Shown: positions 1 through 12,080, counted from the first letter of the stretch. The stretch is 64,000 nucleotides of DNA from Janthinobacterium tructae (GCF_006517255.1 NZ_CP041185.1:4278001-4342000); one strand, 5' to 3'. The notes: a model not told the origin generated them from the sequence alone. A program made the numbers and translations.

Positions 1-1
1 C

Positions 2-223
2 GTCGCTGGCAGTCTGGCGTATGCCTTGCTGGTGGTTCGCGGTAGTAGCGACGCCAAAAAGGCTTTTCGCGCGCACTTGCGTGCGGAAATGGTGAAAATA
101 TTTATTACAGCGGTGCTGTTTATATTGGCACTGGTGTTGTTTCAGTCGGCCGCCTGGTTATGGCTGATCTTGGGTTTCGCGGTGGCAACCTTAGCATACT
201 GGTTTTCATTGCTCGCTGTTTAA
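2..223 (+). CDS. atpI: ATP synthase subunit I, 3' part
   Basis: Partial gene cut by the left edge of the window. The frame is open from the first full codon and ends at TAA 221-223, so the upstream start is not visible. The visible 73 residues contain two hydrophobic stretches (roughly residues 34-49 and 52-70) after a basic segment, as in the C-terminal half of AtpI, a small membrane protein that assists c-ring assembly. It lies 51 bp before atpB, the usual AtpI position. The sequence itself is weakly conserved, so the call rests largely on position and membrane topology. Confidence 0.8.
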   Translation, partial: VAGSLAYALLVVRGSSDAKKAFRAHLRAEMVKIFITAVLFILALVLFQSAAWLWLILGFAVATLAYWFSLLAV

Positions 224-253
224 TCATTGGTTTTGGGGCCTGTTGTGCTCTGA

Positions 254-1084
<831 letters not shown>

Positions 1085-1134
1085 TCAGCAACTTTATATT
1101 TTGTTTTTTTAGTATCTTTCGTTTTTAAATTTAG

Positions 1135-1422
<288 letters not shown>

Positions 1423-1465
1423 TTCGCTCCAACCCTAGGAGAAACTTTTAGTTAGGAGCAAAGGT

Positions 1466-1936
1466 ATGGACATCAATATGTCGCTCATCGGCCAGATGAT
1501 CACCTTCGCGGTGTTGGTCTGGTTCTCGATGAAGTTCGTATTTCCAGCGCTGAACACAGCGCTGGATGAGCGTGCCAAACGAATCGCGGATGGATTGGCT
1601 GCGGCCGATCAAGGTCAGGCTTCGATGGCTGTCGCTGAAAAGCGTGCGCAAGAGGCATTGAACAGTGCACGTGAAGAAGCGTCGCAACGCGTTGCGGACG
1701 CTGAAAAGCGCGCGCAGCTGGTTGCTGAAGAGATCAAGCAAAATGCACAAGCTGAAGCGGCGCGTATCATTGCGCAAGCCCAGTCGGACGCGGAACAGCA
1801 ACTGTCGAAAGCACGCGAACAATTGCGCGCTCAGGTGGCTGACCTGGCTGTCAAGGGTGCCGAGCAGATCTTGAAGCGTGAAGTCAACGCTACGGCTCAC
1901 GCCGAAATGTTGCAGCGTCTTGCTGTCGAGCTGTAA
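1466..1936 (+). CDS. atpF: ATP synthase Fo subunit b
   Basis: Peripheral stalk subunit of 156 residues. One N-terminal membrane helix (about residues 5-25) is followed by a long charged, Ala/Gln/Glu-rich helix from about residue 35 that forms the coiled-coil stator and reaches subunit delta. Single-b architecture as in E. coli; no b' paralogue is present. The stop is 2 nt before the atpH start, which implies translational coupling. Confidence 0.97.
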   Translation: MDINMSLIGQMITFAVLVWFSMKFVFPALNTALDERAKRIADGLAAADQGQASMAVAEKRAQEALNSAREEASQRVADAEKRAQLVAEEIKQNAQAEAARIIAQAQSDAEQQLSKAREQLRAQVADLAVKGAEQILKREVNATAHAEMLQRLAVEL

Positions 1937-1938
1937 TC

Positions 1939-2484
1939 ATGGCAGAACTCGCAACCGTCGCCCGTCCCTACGCGGAAGCTTTGTTCCGCGTAGCCCAAGC
2001 TGGTAAGGAGTCAAGCAACCTCGCGGCGTGGTCCGAACTGGTGTCCGAACTGGCACAGATCGGTAGCCACCCCGAGGTACAGGCGTACGCGCGCAATCCG
2101 AAAGTTTCGGAAAGCGACGTCGCCGCCACCATCCTGTCGTTGTTGAAATCGCCGCTCAATGAAGAAGTCAAAAACTTCGTCACGTTGTTGATCGAAAATG
2201 GCCGCATCAGCCTGCTGCCGGAAATCGGCGCGCAATTCCATGCCTTGAAAAATGGTCTGGAAGGTGCGGCTGACGCCGAGATCACGAGCGCTTTCGATCT
2301 GAGCGAAGGCCAAACGGCCGAGCTGGTCGCAACGCTGGAAAAGAAATTCAGTCGTAAGCTCAACCCTGCCGTCACAGTGGATCCATCGCTGCTCGGCGGC
2401 GTGCGCGTGGTTGTTGGCGACCAAGTGCTCGATACCTCGGTGCGCGCCAAGCTGCAGCAACTGCACGCTGCATTGGTGTCGTAA
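1939..2484 (+). CDS. atpH: ATP synthase F1 subunit delta
   Basis: Stator subunit that joins the b-dimer to the top of the alpha3beta3 hexamer. At 181 residues it has normal family length. The N-terminus ([12 protein letters not shown]) and the C-terminal segment around [18 protein letters not shown] are typical of the OSCP/delta family. It begins almost immediately after atpF and is followed by a 78-bp gap before atpA. Confidence 0.97.
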   Translation: MAELATVARPYAEALFRVAQAGKESSNLAAWSELVSELAQIGSHPEVQAYARNPKVSESDVAATILSLLKSPLNEEVKNFVTLLIENGRISLLPEIGAQFHALKNGLEGAADAEITSAFDLSEGQTAELVATLEKKFSRKLNPAVTVDPSLLGGVRVVVGDQVLDTSVRAKLQQLHAALVS

Positions 2485-2562
2485 GACACGCGCTTCGGCA
2501 GGCCAGCTAAGACAGACCCTTACCCCTCGCGCAAGCTGAGAGAAACACTTTTAGGAGTTAGT

Positions 2563-4104
2563 ATGCAACTCAACCCATCTGAAATCAGCGAGTTGATCAA
2601 GAGCCGGATCCAAGGTCTTGACGGCGGCGCTGAAGTGCGTAATCAAGGCACGGTTATTTCCGTCGCCGACGGTATCTGCCGCATCCACGGTTTGTCGGAC
2701 GTGATGCAAGGCGAGATGCTGGAATTCCCAGGCAACACGTTTGGTCTGGCAATGAATCTGGAACGCGACTCCGTCGGTTCCGTGATTCTGGGTGCCTACG
2801 AGCACATCTCCGAAGGCGACACGGTGAAATGCACCGGCCGCATTCTGGAAGTGCCAATTGGTCCTGAGCTGCTCGGCCGCGTTGTCAACGCGCTGGGTCA
2901 GCCAATCGACGGCAAAGGCGCCATCGACACGAAACTGACGGCCGCGATTGAAAAAATCGCTCCGGGCGTGATCGCCCGTGAGTCCGTTTCGCAACCAATG
3001 CAAACCGGCCTGAAGTCGATCGATGCGATGGTTCCAGTTGGCCGCGGCCAGCGCGAACTGATCATCGGCGACCGTCAAACCGGCAAGTCGGCTGTGGCGA
3101 TTGATGCGATCATCAATCAAAAAGGCCAGGGCATGAAATGTATCTACGTCGCGATTGGCCAAAAAGCCTCGTCGATCAAGAACATCGTGCGCTCGCTGGA
3201 ACAGCACGGCGCGATGGAATACACCATCGTTGTCGCCGCTTCCGCTTCGGAATCGGCCGCCATGCAATACATCTCGCCGTACTCCGGTTGCGCCATGGGC
3301 GAATACTTCCGTGACCGCGGTGAAGATGCACTGATCGTCTACGATGATCTGTCCAAACAAGCTGTTGCATACCGTCAAATCTCGCTGCTGCTGCGCCGTC
3401 CACCAGGTCGCGAAGCATACCCAGGTGACGTGTTCTACCTGCACAGCCGCCTGCTGGAACGCGCAGCACGCGTGAACGCCGACTACGTCGAGAAGTTCAC
3501 CGACGGCGCCGTCAAAGGCAAGACCGGTTCCCTGACGGCACTGCCGATCATTGAAACGCAAGCTGGCGACGTGTCCGCATTCGTTCCAACCAACGTGATT
3601 TCGATTACCGACGGTCAGATCTTCCTGGAAACCTCGCTGTTCAACGCCGGTATCCGTCCTGCAATTAACGCCGGTATTTCCGTATCGCGCGTCGGTGGCG
3701 CCGCCCAGACCAAGGTCATCAAAAACCTGTCCGGTGGTATCCGTACCGACTTGGCGCAGTACCGTGAATTGGCCGCGTTTGCGCAGTTCGCATCGGACCT
3801 GGACGAGTCGACCCGCAAGCAGCTGGACCGTGGTGCCCGCGTGACGGAATTGCTCAAGCAAGCCCAGTACTCGCCACTGTCGATCTCGCTGATGGCCGTA
3901 TCGCTGTTCTCGGTGAACAAAGGCTTCATGGACGACGTGCCAGTCAAGCAAGTGCTGTCGTTCGAAGCTGGTGTCCACGCTTACATGAAGACCAAGCAAG
4001 CTGCTCTGCTGGCCAAGATCGAAGAAACCAAGCAACTCGACAAAGACAGCGAAGCAACTCTGTCGGCGGCCATTGCTGATTTCAAGAAATCCGGCGCATA
4101 TTAA
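2563..4104 (+). CDS. atpA: ATP synthase F1 subunit alpha
   Basis: Non-catalytic nucleotide-binding subunit of F1 (513 residues). The Walker A motif GDRQTGKS is at residues 169-176, and the later segment [30 protein letters not shown] region carries the Walker B strand and the DDLSKQ motif. An AGGAG sequence lies 9-10 nt before the ATG. Long antisense frames over this gene are composition artefacts. Confidence 0.98.
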   Translation: MQLNPSEISELIKSRIQGLDGGAEVRNQGTVISVADGICRIHGLSDVMQGEMLEFPGNTFGLAMNLERDSVGSVILGAYEHISEGDTVKCTGRILEVPIGPELLGRVVNALGQPIDGKGAIDTKLTAAIEKIAPGVIARESVSQPMQTGLKSIDAMVPVGRGQRELIIGDRQTGKSAVAIDAIINQKGQGMKCIYVAIGQKASSIKNIVRSLEQHGAMEYTIVVAASASESAAMQYISPYSGCAMGEYFRDRGEDALIVYDDLSKQAVAYRQISLLLRRPPGREAYPGDVFYLHSRLLERAARVNADYVEKFTDGAVKGKTGSLTALPIIETQAGDVSAFVPTNVISITDGQIFLETSLFNAGIRPAINAGISVSRVGGAAQTKVIKNLSGGIRTDLAQYRELAAFAQFASDLDESTRKQLDRGARVTELLKQAQYSPLSISLMAVSLFSVNKGFMDDVPVKQVLSFEAGVHAYMKTKQAALLAKIEETKQLDKDSEATLSAAIADFKKSGAY

Positions 4105-4166
4105 GCGGCCAGGCGGCGCCCACCTCGAGTGAGGCGCCGCCCTACGCGCAGAAGGAGTAAGGACTC

Positions 4167-6472
<2,306 letters not shown>

Positions 6473-6487
6473 GTTAAGTCTGGGCCT

Positions 6488-6513
6488 AACCCCGCCCCTC
6501 AGAAGGCGGGGTT
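6488..6513 (+). terminator. Intercistronic hairpin between atpD and atpC
   Basis: A perfect 9-bp stem, AACCCCGCC (6488-6496) with GGCGGGGTT (6505-6513), closes an 8-nt loop. It is followed by CTTCAAC rather than a real U-tract. It therefore looks like a weak or partial terminator or an RNA-stabilising 3' end for the atpD message, not an operon end, because atpC follows 22 nt later. Confidence 0.6.
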
Positions 6514-6534
6514 CTTCAACCCGATAGGACACAC

Positions 6535-6954
6535 ATGGCACACACAATTCACGTTGACGTGGTTTCCGCTGAAGAACTGATTTTTTCAGGCGAAGCAGAA
6601 TTCGTCGCGTTGCCGGGTGAACAGGGCGAGCTGGGTATCTACCCACGCCACACGCCGTTGATTACCCGCATCCGTCCGGGCGCGGTCCGCATCAAGGTAG
6701 TCGGCCAGGCTGAAGAAGAGTTCGTCTTCGTTGCCGGCGGCCTGCTGGAAGTGCAACCGGATACCGTGACCGTCCTGGCCGATACCGCAATCCGCGGTCA
6801 CGACCTGGATGAAGCGAAAGCGCTGGAAGCGAAGAAGTTGGCGGAAGAAAATATCCACAACAAGGATTCGGGCATCGACTACGCGCAAGCGCAAGCCGAA
6901 CTGGCCAGCGCGATTGCGCAGCTGGCAGCGATCCAGAAGCTGCGCAAGCATTAA
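6535..6954 (+). CDS. atpC: ATP synthase F1 subunit epsilon
   Basis: Rotor-foot subunit that couples gamma to the c-ring and inhibits ATP hydrolysis. The 139 residues have the N-terminal beta-sandwich ([17 protein letters not shown], then [17 protein letters not shown]) and a C-terminal two-helix arm from about residue 90. Last gene of the operon, 62 bp after atpD and followed by a strong terminator. Confidence 0.97.
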   Translation: MAHTIHVDVVSAEELIFSGEAEFVALPGEQGELGIYPRHTPLITRIRPGAVRIKVVGQAEEEFVFVAGGLLEVQPDTVTVLADTAIRGHDLDEAKALEAKKLAEENIHNKDSGIDYAQAQAELASAIAQLAAIQKLRKH

Positions 6955-6977
6955 TTTGCTCGCACGCAGTAAAACAA

Positions 6978-7007
6978 AAAGGCAGCCTGCGGGCTGCCTT
7001 TTTTTTT
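6978..7007 (+). terminator. Bidirectional intrinsic terminator after atpC and rsgA
   Basis: A 10-bp perfect stem, AAAGGCAGCC (6978-6987) with GGCTGCCTTT (6992-7001), has a TGCG tetraloop and a run of nine T (6999-7007). The opposite flank (6971-6980) is A-rich, so the same hairpin can end rsgA transcription from the minus strand. The two genes converge on it. Confidence 0.93.
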
Positions 7008-7030
7008 CAGCAAACCGATTTCAGTCAAAA

Positions 7031-8095
7031 TTAGCGGCGCTTGTCCTTTCCCCTTTCCAGTCCCGCCTTCAATATCGTCTTCCACTTGGCGCGCGCGGCA
7101 ATGCGCTCGAGCGGCGTTGCCTCGCCACGGCGGGCGTCGCGCAGCAGCTTGTGATAATTGCGCAGGCGGTCCGCATCGACGGCGCCGCGCACTGCGCAAC
7201 CGGGTTCGCTCGCGTGCCGGCAGTCGCGGAACTGGCAGGTGGACGCCAGTGCCGCGATGTCGTCAAACGTGGCCGCCAGGGTCTGCGCATCGGCATCGGC
7301 CTGCCAGCTGCGCAAGCCCGGCGTGTCGATGATGCAGGCGCCGTCCGCGCACTGGTGCAGCGAGCGTGCCGTCGTCGTATGCCGGCCACGGCCATCACCA
7401 TGGCGCACAGCATCGGTTGCCTGCCCGGCCGTACACAGGGTATTGGTCAGGCTGGACTTGCCGGCGCCCGATGAACCGAGCAGCACCAGGGTCTGGCCGG
7501 CGCCCAGCCAGGGTTCCAGGATGGCCACGTCATACGCGTGGCGCGTATCGACGGCAAACAGCGGCACGTGCTGCGGCAGGCGCTGTTTCAGCTGCGCCAG
7601 TTTGCCGGCGACGTCGTCGGCCACGTCGGCCTTGCTCAGCACCACCACAGGCGTCACTTGCGCCGCCAGCACGATGGCCAGATAGCGCTCCAGGCGGCGC
7701 GGATTAAAATCCCCGTCCAGTCCCATCACCAGCAGGGCCGTATCGACATTGCTGGCAAGTACCTGGCGCCGGCCGTCATTGCCGCGCCTGGCGATTTGCG
7801 TGACTGGGGATAAGTGCGCCGTTATCCACAGCGTGCCGTGTGCATCGTGTTCGGCGGCGACCCAGTCGCCGACCGTGAGGACGTCGTCCTGCGCCTGCAG
7901 CTCGTGCAGCAGGCGTGGCAGGATCTGCGCCGGGTGTTCCAGGATGCCGTCGTGCACGCCGATGCTGTCGCGATGCACGGCGCTCACGCGCAGCAGCTGC
8001 GCGGCGGGGGAAGATAAGTCGAGTTGGGTGGCTGCGCCGGCGATGGCCTGCTGCAGCCCGATAAGGCGTAGTTGCGCAAAATCGAATGCGATCAT
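7031..8095 (-). CDS. rsgA: Ribosome small-subunit-dependent GTPase A
   Basis: Circularly permuted GTPase (354 residues) that helps late 30S subunit maturation and releases RbfA. An OB-fold occupies about residues 30-100. The G4 motif (SKAD, about 154-157) precedes the G1/Walker A GSSGAGKSS (about 207-215) and G3 DTPG (257-260), which is the permuted order diagnostic of the YjeQ/RsgA family. The zinc knuckle ligands are C287, C292, H294 and C300. No good Shine-Dalgarno precedes its ATG, whereas a short upstream ORF in the leader has a near-perfect one, suggesting control by the leader. Confidence 0.96.
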   Translation of the reverse strand: MIAFDFAQLRLIGLQQAIAGAATQLDLSSPAAQLLRVSAVHRDSIGVHDGILEHPAQILPRLLHELQAQDDVLTVGDWVAAEHDAHGTLWITAHLSPVTQIARRGNDGRRQVLASNVDTALLVMGLDGDFNPRRLERYLAIVLAAQVTPVVVLSKADVADDVAGKLAQLKQRLPQHVPLFAVDTRHAYDVAILEPWLGAGQTLVLLGSSGAGKSSLTNTLCTAGQATDAVRHGDGRGRHTTTARSLHQCADGACIIDTPGLRSWQADADAQTLAATFDDIAALASTCQFRDCRHASEPGCAVRGAVDADRLRNYHKLLRDARRGEATPLERIAARAKWKTILKAGLERGKDKRR

Positions 8096-8257
8096 GGTAG
8101 CGTGATTCCAGATTCTGTCGTCCGCGTGCGGACGTGAAGCCTGCGCGTGCAGGCACAGCCAGTCGCGATGACTGGCACGAAAGAAGGGGAACGTCGGCTA
8201 CGCGATCACGCGTATGAAGAAGAGCGGGCTAAGGGTCTTAGCCGGGAAAGACAGTGA
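8096..8257 (-). promoter_or_regulatory. Highly structured rsgA 5' leader
   Basis: Between the upstream ORF and rsgA lie three tandem hairpins: stems 8158-8164/8170-8176 (7 bp), 8139-8144/8149-8154 (6 bp) and 8119-8125/8128-8134 (up to 7 bp). Upstream are hairpins 8227-8233/8237-8243 (7 bp, 3-nt loop) and 8200-8204/8209-8213 (5 bp). Both are enclosed by a long-range 7-bp helix, 8193-8199 with 8264-8270, whose distal strand lies inside the upstream ORF. No U-tract follows, so translational or processing control is more likely than termination. I do not recognise it as a known riboswitch. Confidence 0.55.
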
Positions 8258-8296
8258 TCAGGCAGCCGACAGCACGGCAGTATCCGAATGGCGCAT
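8258..8296 (-). CDS. Leader peptide ORF upstream of rsgA
   Basis: A 12-codon ORF, MRHSDTAVLSAA, ends with TGA at 8258-8260. Its ATG is preceded at 7-nt spacing by AGGAGG within AGGAGGTGA, an almost complete anti-16S match and the strongest ribosome site in this region. That site is part of a self-complementary CACCT-CAGG-AGGTG element, which could hide it. The last sense codons pair with the downstream leader, so a translating ribosome would open the long-range helix. Too short for homology; the call rests on the ribosome site and RNA geometry. Confidence 0.5.
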   Translation of the reverse strand: MRHSDTAVLSAA

Positions 8297-8371
8297 ATTG
8301 TCACCTCCTGAGGTGTGAGGGAAAACGCCAGTGTGCCAGCGGCGTACGCCGCCGTCAATGGACGGTGTGGC

Positions 8372-8926
8372 TCAGCTGCACATGCCGTACGCCTGGCGCT
8401 CGGGGAAATAGCGGTACGTAAACGTGCGCACCGGGTAGCGCTTGCCGGCGACGAGCATGTCGGGCATCGACAGATCGAAGCGCTGCGGCAGCTGGCGCGG
8501 CAGTTGCAGGCGCAAGCGCCACTGGGTTTCGGCGCTCGAACCCACGGCGGAAAACATGATGGGCAGTGTGTCGATGACGTCGACCATCTCCGCCTTGCGG
8601 CTCACGCCGCGCTGGTAAATGGTGAGTATCTTGGCTTCGGCGAACGGTGCTTGTTTCGGTTCTTCCAGCAGGAAGGACAGGCGCGTAAAACTGGCTTGGG
8701 TACCGACGGGCAAGGTAAAAATCAGCGCCAGCTCCGTACCGCCTTCCTTCAAGGTGACGGGGGGCGTGGCATACACGCTGATACCGCGCGGCAGCGCGAA
8801 ACGCGAGCCCTCCGTCCAGGTCTTGCACTCGGGCGTGGTAGCCTGGTACAGGCTGGGCGCCGTGTAGTCGTCGCAGGCGGAAACCAGCAGCAGCAGGGGC
8901 AGGGCGAGGAGGGCGGAACGGTGCAT
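8372..8926 (-). CDS. Putative lipoprotein of the speD operon
   Basis: A 184-residue protein with an N-terminal lipoprotein signal: MHRS, a hydrophobic Leu-rich core and the lipobox LVSAC, placing the lipidated cysteine at about residue 18. The mature part is beta-rich, with no family I recognise. It is the last gene of the DUF350-SPFH-DUF4178-speD operon, 69 bp after speD. The ATG at 8926 was preferred to a TTG three codons upstream because it directly starts the signal peptide. Location is probably the periplasmic face of inner or outer membrane; function unknown. Confidence 0.7.
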   Translation of the reverse strand: MHRSALLALPLLLLVSACDDYTAPSLYQATTPECKTWTEGSRFALPRGISVYATPPVTLKEGGTELALIFTLPVGTQASFTRLSFLLEEPKQAPFAEAKILTIYQRGVSRKAEMVDVIDTLPIMFSAVGSSAETQWRLRLQLPRQLPQRFDLSMPDMLVAGKRYPVRTFTYRYFPERQAYGMCS

Positions 8927-8995
8927 GGGAGTCAAGGTTGGAGGATCAGCCGACAGTGTAAGCGATCGCCACGCGATCCACCAGCGACGCCAGGC

Positions 8996-9361
8996 CTACC
9001 CTGGCGGGGCGCGCCGCACGGACTGCAGCTGGCAGTGCGCCGCCTGCAGCGCGTTCTGGATGACGTCGAGCGCCAGCTGCGGCTGCGCCGCGCCGCACAT
9101 GAAGATGTCCACGGCGGCAAAGCTGCATTCCGGCCAGGTGTGGATGGAAATGTGCGATTCGGCCAGCAGCACCACGCCGGTGACGCCCTGGCCTGCGCCA
9201 AAGCTGTGGAAATGGCTGTGCAGCACCTGCGCGCCTGCCGTAGTGGCCGCTGAGCGCAGCAGGCGTTCGAGCGCGGCGCCGTCGCGCAGGCGTTCCGGCG
9301 CGATGCCGGACAAGTCGGCCAGCAGATGGATGCCCAGGGGCAGATGCGGTGTGGCGGTCAT
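8996..9361 (-). CDS. speD: S-adenosylmethionine decarboxylase proenzyme
   Basis: Short bacterial-type AdoMet decarboxylase (121 residues) that makes decarboxylated AdoMet, the aminopropyl donor for polyamine synthesis. The self-cleavage site is in AESHISIHTWPE: Glu68-Ser69, with Ser69 becoming the pyruvoyl group. His74 and Cys89 are the expected processing and catalytic residues. The ATG at 9361 starts 2 nt after the stop of the preceding micropeptide gene. The divergent aminopropyltransferase-like gene at 12527 is its obvious partner. Confidence 0.92.
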   Translation of the reverse strand: MTATPHLPLGIHLLADLSGIAPERLRDGAALERLLRSAATTAGAQVLHSHFHSFGAGQGVTGVVLLAESHISIHTWPECSFAAVDIFMCGAAQPQLALDVIQNALQAAHCQLQSVRRAPPG

Positions 9362-9363
9362 GC

Positions 9364-9534
9364 TTATTTGTGGCTGCCGCCACTGGAGCCGCCGCCATAG
9401 CTGCCGCCGCCGCTGCCCGTGCGCGAACTCCAGCTGCTGCTGCTGCTGCTGCCGGCTACCTTGAACATGCGCACCCAATTGGCGGCCGTGACGGAAAACG
9501 TCACCATCAGGGCATAGATCACGTACTTACTCAT
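9364..9534 (-). CDS. Gly/Ser-rich membrane micropeptide
   Basis: A 56-residue peptide: one N-terminal hydrophobic helix (about residues 4-20, YVIYALMVTFSVTAANWV) followed by a low-complexity tail of six consecutive Ser and many Gly, ending GGSHK. Its ATG overlaps the stop of the DUF4178 gene (ATGA) and its own stop is 2 nt from speD, so it is surely translated with them. Low-complexity tails after a single helix occur in other small proteins of such loci (DUF4247-like, from memory). Function unknown. Confidence 0.75.
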   Translation of the reverse strand: MSKYVIYALMVTFSVTAANWVRMFKVAGSSSSSSWSSRTGSGGGSYGGGSSGGSHK

Positions 9535-10994
9535 GGAGGATTCTTTGCATTCTTGTCGAGGAAAACGGCGGGCAGGAACAGCGCCAGGCAGCCCAGCAAA
9601 CTCCACATCAAGGTGCTGGAAAACGAGACAAACATGGGGATCGCATTCAGGACCAGCACGATGACGATGAAGACCTTGGCGATGCCACGGTGGCTCAGTT
9701 TCGTATTTTGTACCTTGGCGCCGCCATGGAAGGCGGCGCCGAACCAGGCGGCCATCTGGTCATAGGCGACGGGCACGGAGCGCGACCACGTCATTTCCTC
9801 GCCGGTGAGCTCCGCCGCCAGCTTGGTCTGACCCTGTTCGAATTCATAGACGCGCGTGCTGTCGCCGACGGCCACCTTCCAGTTGAAGGCGCCCGCCGCG
9901 TAGACAACCTGCGAGCCGTAGTCGTACAGTTTGCGATAGGTGGCGCCATCGAGCGTGCAGGTAGCGGCGTCCAGCGAGGCCCAGTTGGGCCAGTTCGGCA
10001 GCACGTTCGAGCGCGACCAGCCGTCGTCCGTCTCCACCAGCCAGAAAAAACCGGCGCGCGCGCTGAACAGCAGGTATTCGTTCCACTGACTACCCTCGTC
10101 GTCGGCGCGGCGCATCATGCCGATCACCGTAAAGTCGGCATTGCTGATCTTTGCGCTGGCGCCCAGCTCCAGCGTGATGTCGGCGTTGTCGTGCACCTGT
10201 TTGCCGATGGCCAGCACTTGCGCTTCCGGGCCGCTGGCGTCGAGCTGCGCGTGGCAGGCGGGACACACCAGCTGCGCCGCCGCGCCGGGCACATACTTGA
10301 TGCCGCTGCCGCAGGACGGGCAGTCGAGCGCATCGAGCTTGCCGCGGTACTTGCCGGCGCTTTTGGCGATGGCGTCGTCGTCGCGCAGCAGCTGGCACTG
10401 CAAGCCATCCAGGGTGACGGCGACGCCCTGGTAGACGACCGGGTGCGGGCCATCCGTGTAGTCGAGCGTGACAAAGCTCGCGTAGTTGCGGAAGTCCGCC
10501 ACCTGGATGCGCCAGCCGGCGCCCACCTTGAACGGCAATTCTCCCTGGCCGGCGATGCATTCGGCATTGCGGATCTCGGCCGCCGTGTACGGCTCGCCGC
10601 AGAGCGTATAGCGCTTGCCTGGCGCCAGCTCGCCAAAGACGGGCAGGGCGTCTTGCGTGCTGCGCTCACGCGTCAGGGTGTACAGGCCGGACGAGTCGCC
10701 CAGCCAGGCCGTGCTGGCGTCGTCGAACAGCAGATACCACTCGTTCCACGTGCCGGCGCTGTAGCGCTGCTGGATGCGCCCGACGACGGTGAAGTGCAGG
10801 CCGTCATAGACGCCGGCCGTGCCGATCTGGATCGGTGTATAGTCTTCCAGGACGGCCGACATCTTGCCCACGTCCCTGACGGAATCGGCGTCCTTGAGGA
10901 TGGTGCTGTGGCAGTACTCGCACACGGCGAGCACGGAAGCGTGCGAGCGGAAGCGGACTTCCGCGCCGCAGCTGGGACAGGAAACAGTTTGCAT
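9531..10994 (-). CDS. DUF4178 zinc-ribbon membrane protein
   Basis: A 487-residue protein with a repeated layout: zinc ribbon CPSCGAEV...CEYCHS (about residues 5-29), first DUF4178 domain (about 50-200), second zinc ribbon CPSCGSG...CPACHAQ (about 220-247), second DUF4178 domain (about 265-400), and two C-terminal membrane helices (about 435-480). The W-NE-YLLF signature of DUF4178 appears twice. Cytosolic domains anchored to the membrane are predicted. It sits in a tight operon, 20 bp after the SPFH gene, and overlaps the micropeptide by 4 nt. DUF4178 has no established biochemical function that I know of. Confidence 0.88.
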   Translation of the reverse strand: MQTVSCPSCGAEVRFRSHASVLAVCEYCHSTILKDADSVRDVGKMSAVLEDYTPIQIGTAGVYDGLHFTVVGRIQQRYSAGTWNEWYLLFDDASTAWLGDSSGLYTLTRERSTQDALPVFGELAPGKRYTLCGEPYTAAEIRNAECIAGQGELPFKVGAGWRIQVADFRNYASFVTLDYTDGPHPVVYQGVAVTLDGLQCQLLRDDDAIAKSAGKYRGKLDALDCPSCGSGIKYVPGAAAQLVCPACHAQLDASGPEAQVLAIGKQVHDNADITLELGASAKISNADFTVIGMMRRADDEGSQWNEYLLFSARAGFFWLVETDDGWSRSNVLPNWPNWASLDAATCTLDGATYRKLYDYGSQVVYAAGAFNWKVAVGDSTRVYEFEQGQTKLAAELTGEEMTWSRSVPVAYDQMAAWFGAAFHGGAKVQNTKLSHRGIAKVFIVIVLVLNAIPMFVSFSSTLMWSLLGCLALFLPAVFLDKNAKNPP

Positions 10995-11014
10995 GCAGTC
11001 GTATTTCGCTCTAA

Positions 11015-12049
11015 TCAGCCGATCAGTTTCTTCAGCAGTTCCGCTTTCGCGCCGTCATAGTCGGCCGGCGATATGAGGCCCTTGTCCAATAAACCCTTGA
11101 GCTTTTCCAGGCGCGCCTCGATCGGTTCCTCGGCAGGGGCCGGTGGCGCCACCGGAGCCGGTGCCTGCTGCTGCAGCGCACCGCCCATGCTTTGCGCCAT
11201 CACCTGGCCGATCGACAGCCCGGCGCCGAGTCCCGCGCCGATGCCGGCCATGCCGCCTTCGTTCTGTGCCGCCAGCGGGATCGCGTTGGCCACCTGGAAT
11301 TTGGTGTAGCCGCTCATCTTGTCGGCGCCCAGCCCGCCCTTCATGCCGGCGGAAATACGCTCGTCGAGCGCCGCCTGCAATTCCTCGGGCAGGCTGATGC
11401 TGGCCACGTTGAATTCATCGAGGCCCACGCCATAGCGGGCAAACGCCTGCGCCAGGCCATCTTTGACCTCTTGCGCCATCAGCGCCTGGTTGGCCGCCAT
11501 GTCGAGGAAGGGCACATTCGCGCCGCCCAGCGAGCTGGCCATGCTCGACATCAGAATGCCGCGCAACTGGTCTTCCACCTCGTCGCGCGTATAGATTTCG
11601 CGCGTGCCGCTGATCTCGGTGAAGAAGGTGCGGGCGTCGGCGATGCGGTACGAATACATGCCGAAGGCGCGCACGCGGATCATGTCGAAATCCTTGTCGC
11701 GGATGGTGATCGGCTGCGGCGTGCCCCATTTGCGGCCCGTCTGCACGCGGGTGCTGAAGTAATACACGTCCGACTTGAAGGGCGAGTCGAACAGCTTGTC
11801 CCAGTTTTTCAGGTTGGTCAGCAGCGGTAATGTCTGCGTCGTCAGCTTGTGCGTGCCGGGGCCGAAGACGTCGGCGATCTTGCCTTCATTGACGAAGACG
11901 GCGACCTGCGATTCGCGCACATTCAGGATGGCGCCGTTCTGGATCTCGAAATCCTGCATCGGAAAACGCCAGGCCAGTACGCCTTCCGTTTCTTCGTTCC
12001 ACTGCAGTACGTCGATAAACTGCTTCTTGATAAAGCTGCCGAGGCTCAT
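11015..12049 (-). CDS. SPFH-domain protein with C-terminal SHOCT-like segment
   Basis: A 344-residue stomatin/prohibitin-class protein. The start MSLGSFIKKQFIDVLQW leads into an SPFH domain (about residues 25-230). A Gly/Ala-rich linker follows, and the C-terminal 35 residues (EARLEKLKGLLDKGLISPADYDGAKAELL, described by its ARLEKLKGLLDKG core) resemble a SHOCT oligomerisation motif. This is the cytosolic 'virion core/YdjI-like' SPFH class, probably a peripheral membrane scaffold. The in-frame extension upstream to 12208 overlaps the DUF350 gene and lacks a Shine-Dalgarno, so ATG 12049 with AAGGA upstream was chosen. Confidence 0.88.
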   Translation of the reverse strand: MSLGSFIKKQFIDVLQWNEETEGVLAWRFPMQDFEIQNGAILNVRESQVAVFVNEGKIADVFGPGTHKLTTQTLPLLTNLKNWDKLFDSPFKSDVYYFSTRVQTGRKWGTPQPITIRDKDFDMIRVRAFGMYSYRIADARTFFTEISGTREIYTRDEVEDQLRGILMSSMASSLGGANVPFLDMAANQALMAQEVKDGLAQAFARYGVGLDEFNVASISLPEELQAALDERISAGMKGGLGADKMSGYTKFQVANAIPLAAQNEGGMAGIGAGLGAGLSIGQVMAQSMGGALQQQAPAPVAPPAPAEEPIEARLEKLKGLLDKGLISPADYDGAKAELLKKLIG

Positions 12050-12080
12050 GATGGATATCCTTGAATAAGATAAAACGGTG

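Noticed and set aside
8119..8176. Three evenly spaced short hairpins as a CRISPR-like array
   Set aside because: The stems differ in sequence, spacing is only a few nucleotides, and no cas genes are present; they are better explained as a leader structure.
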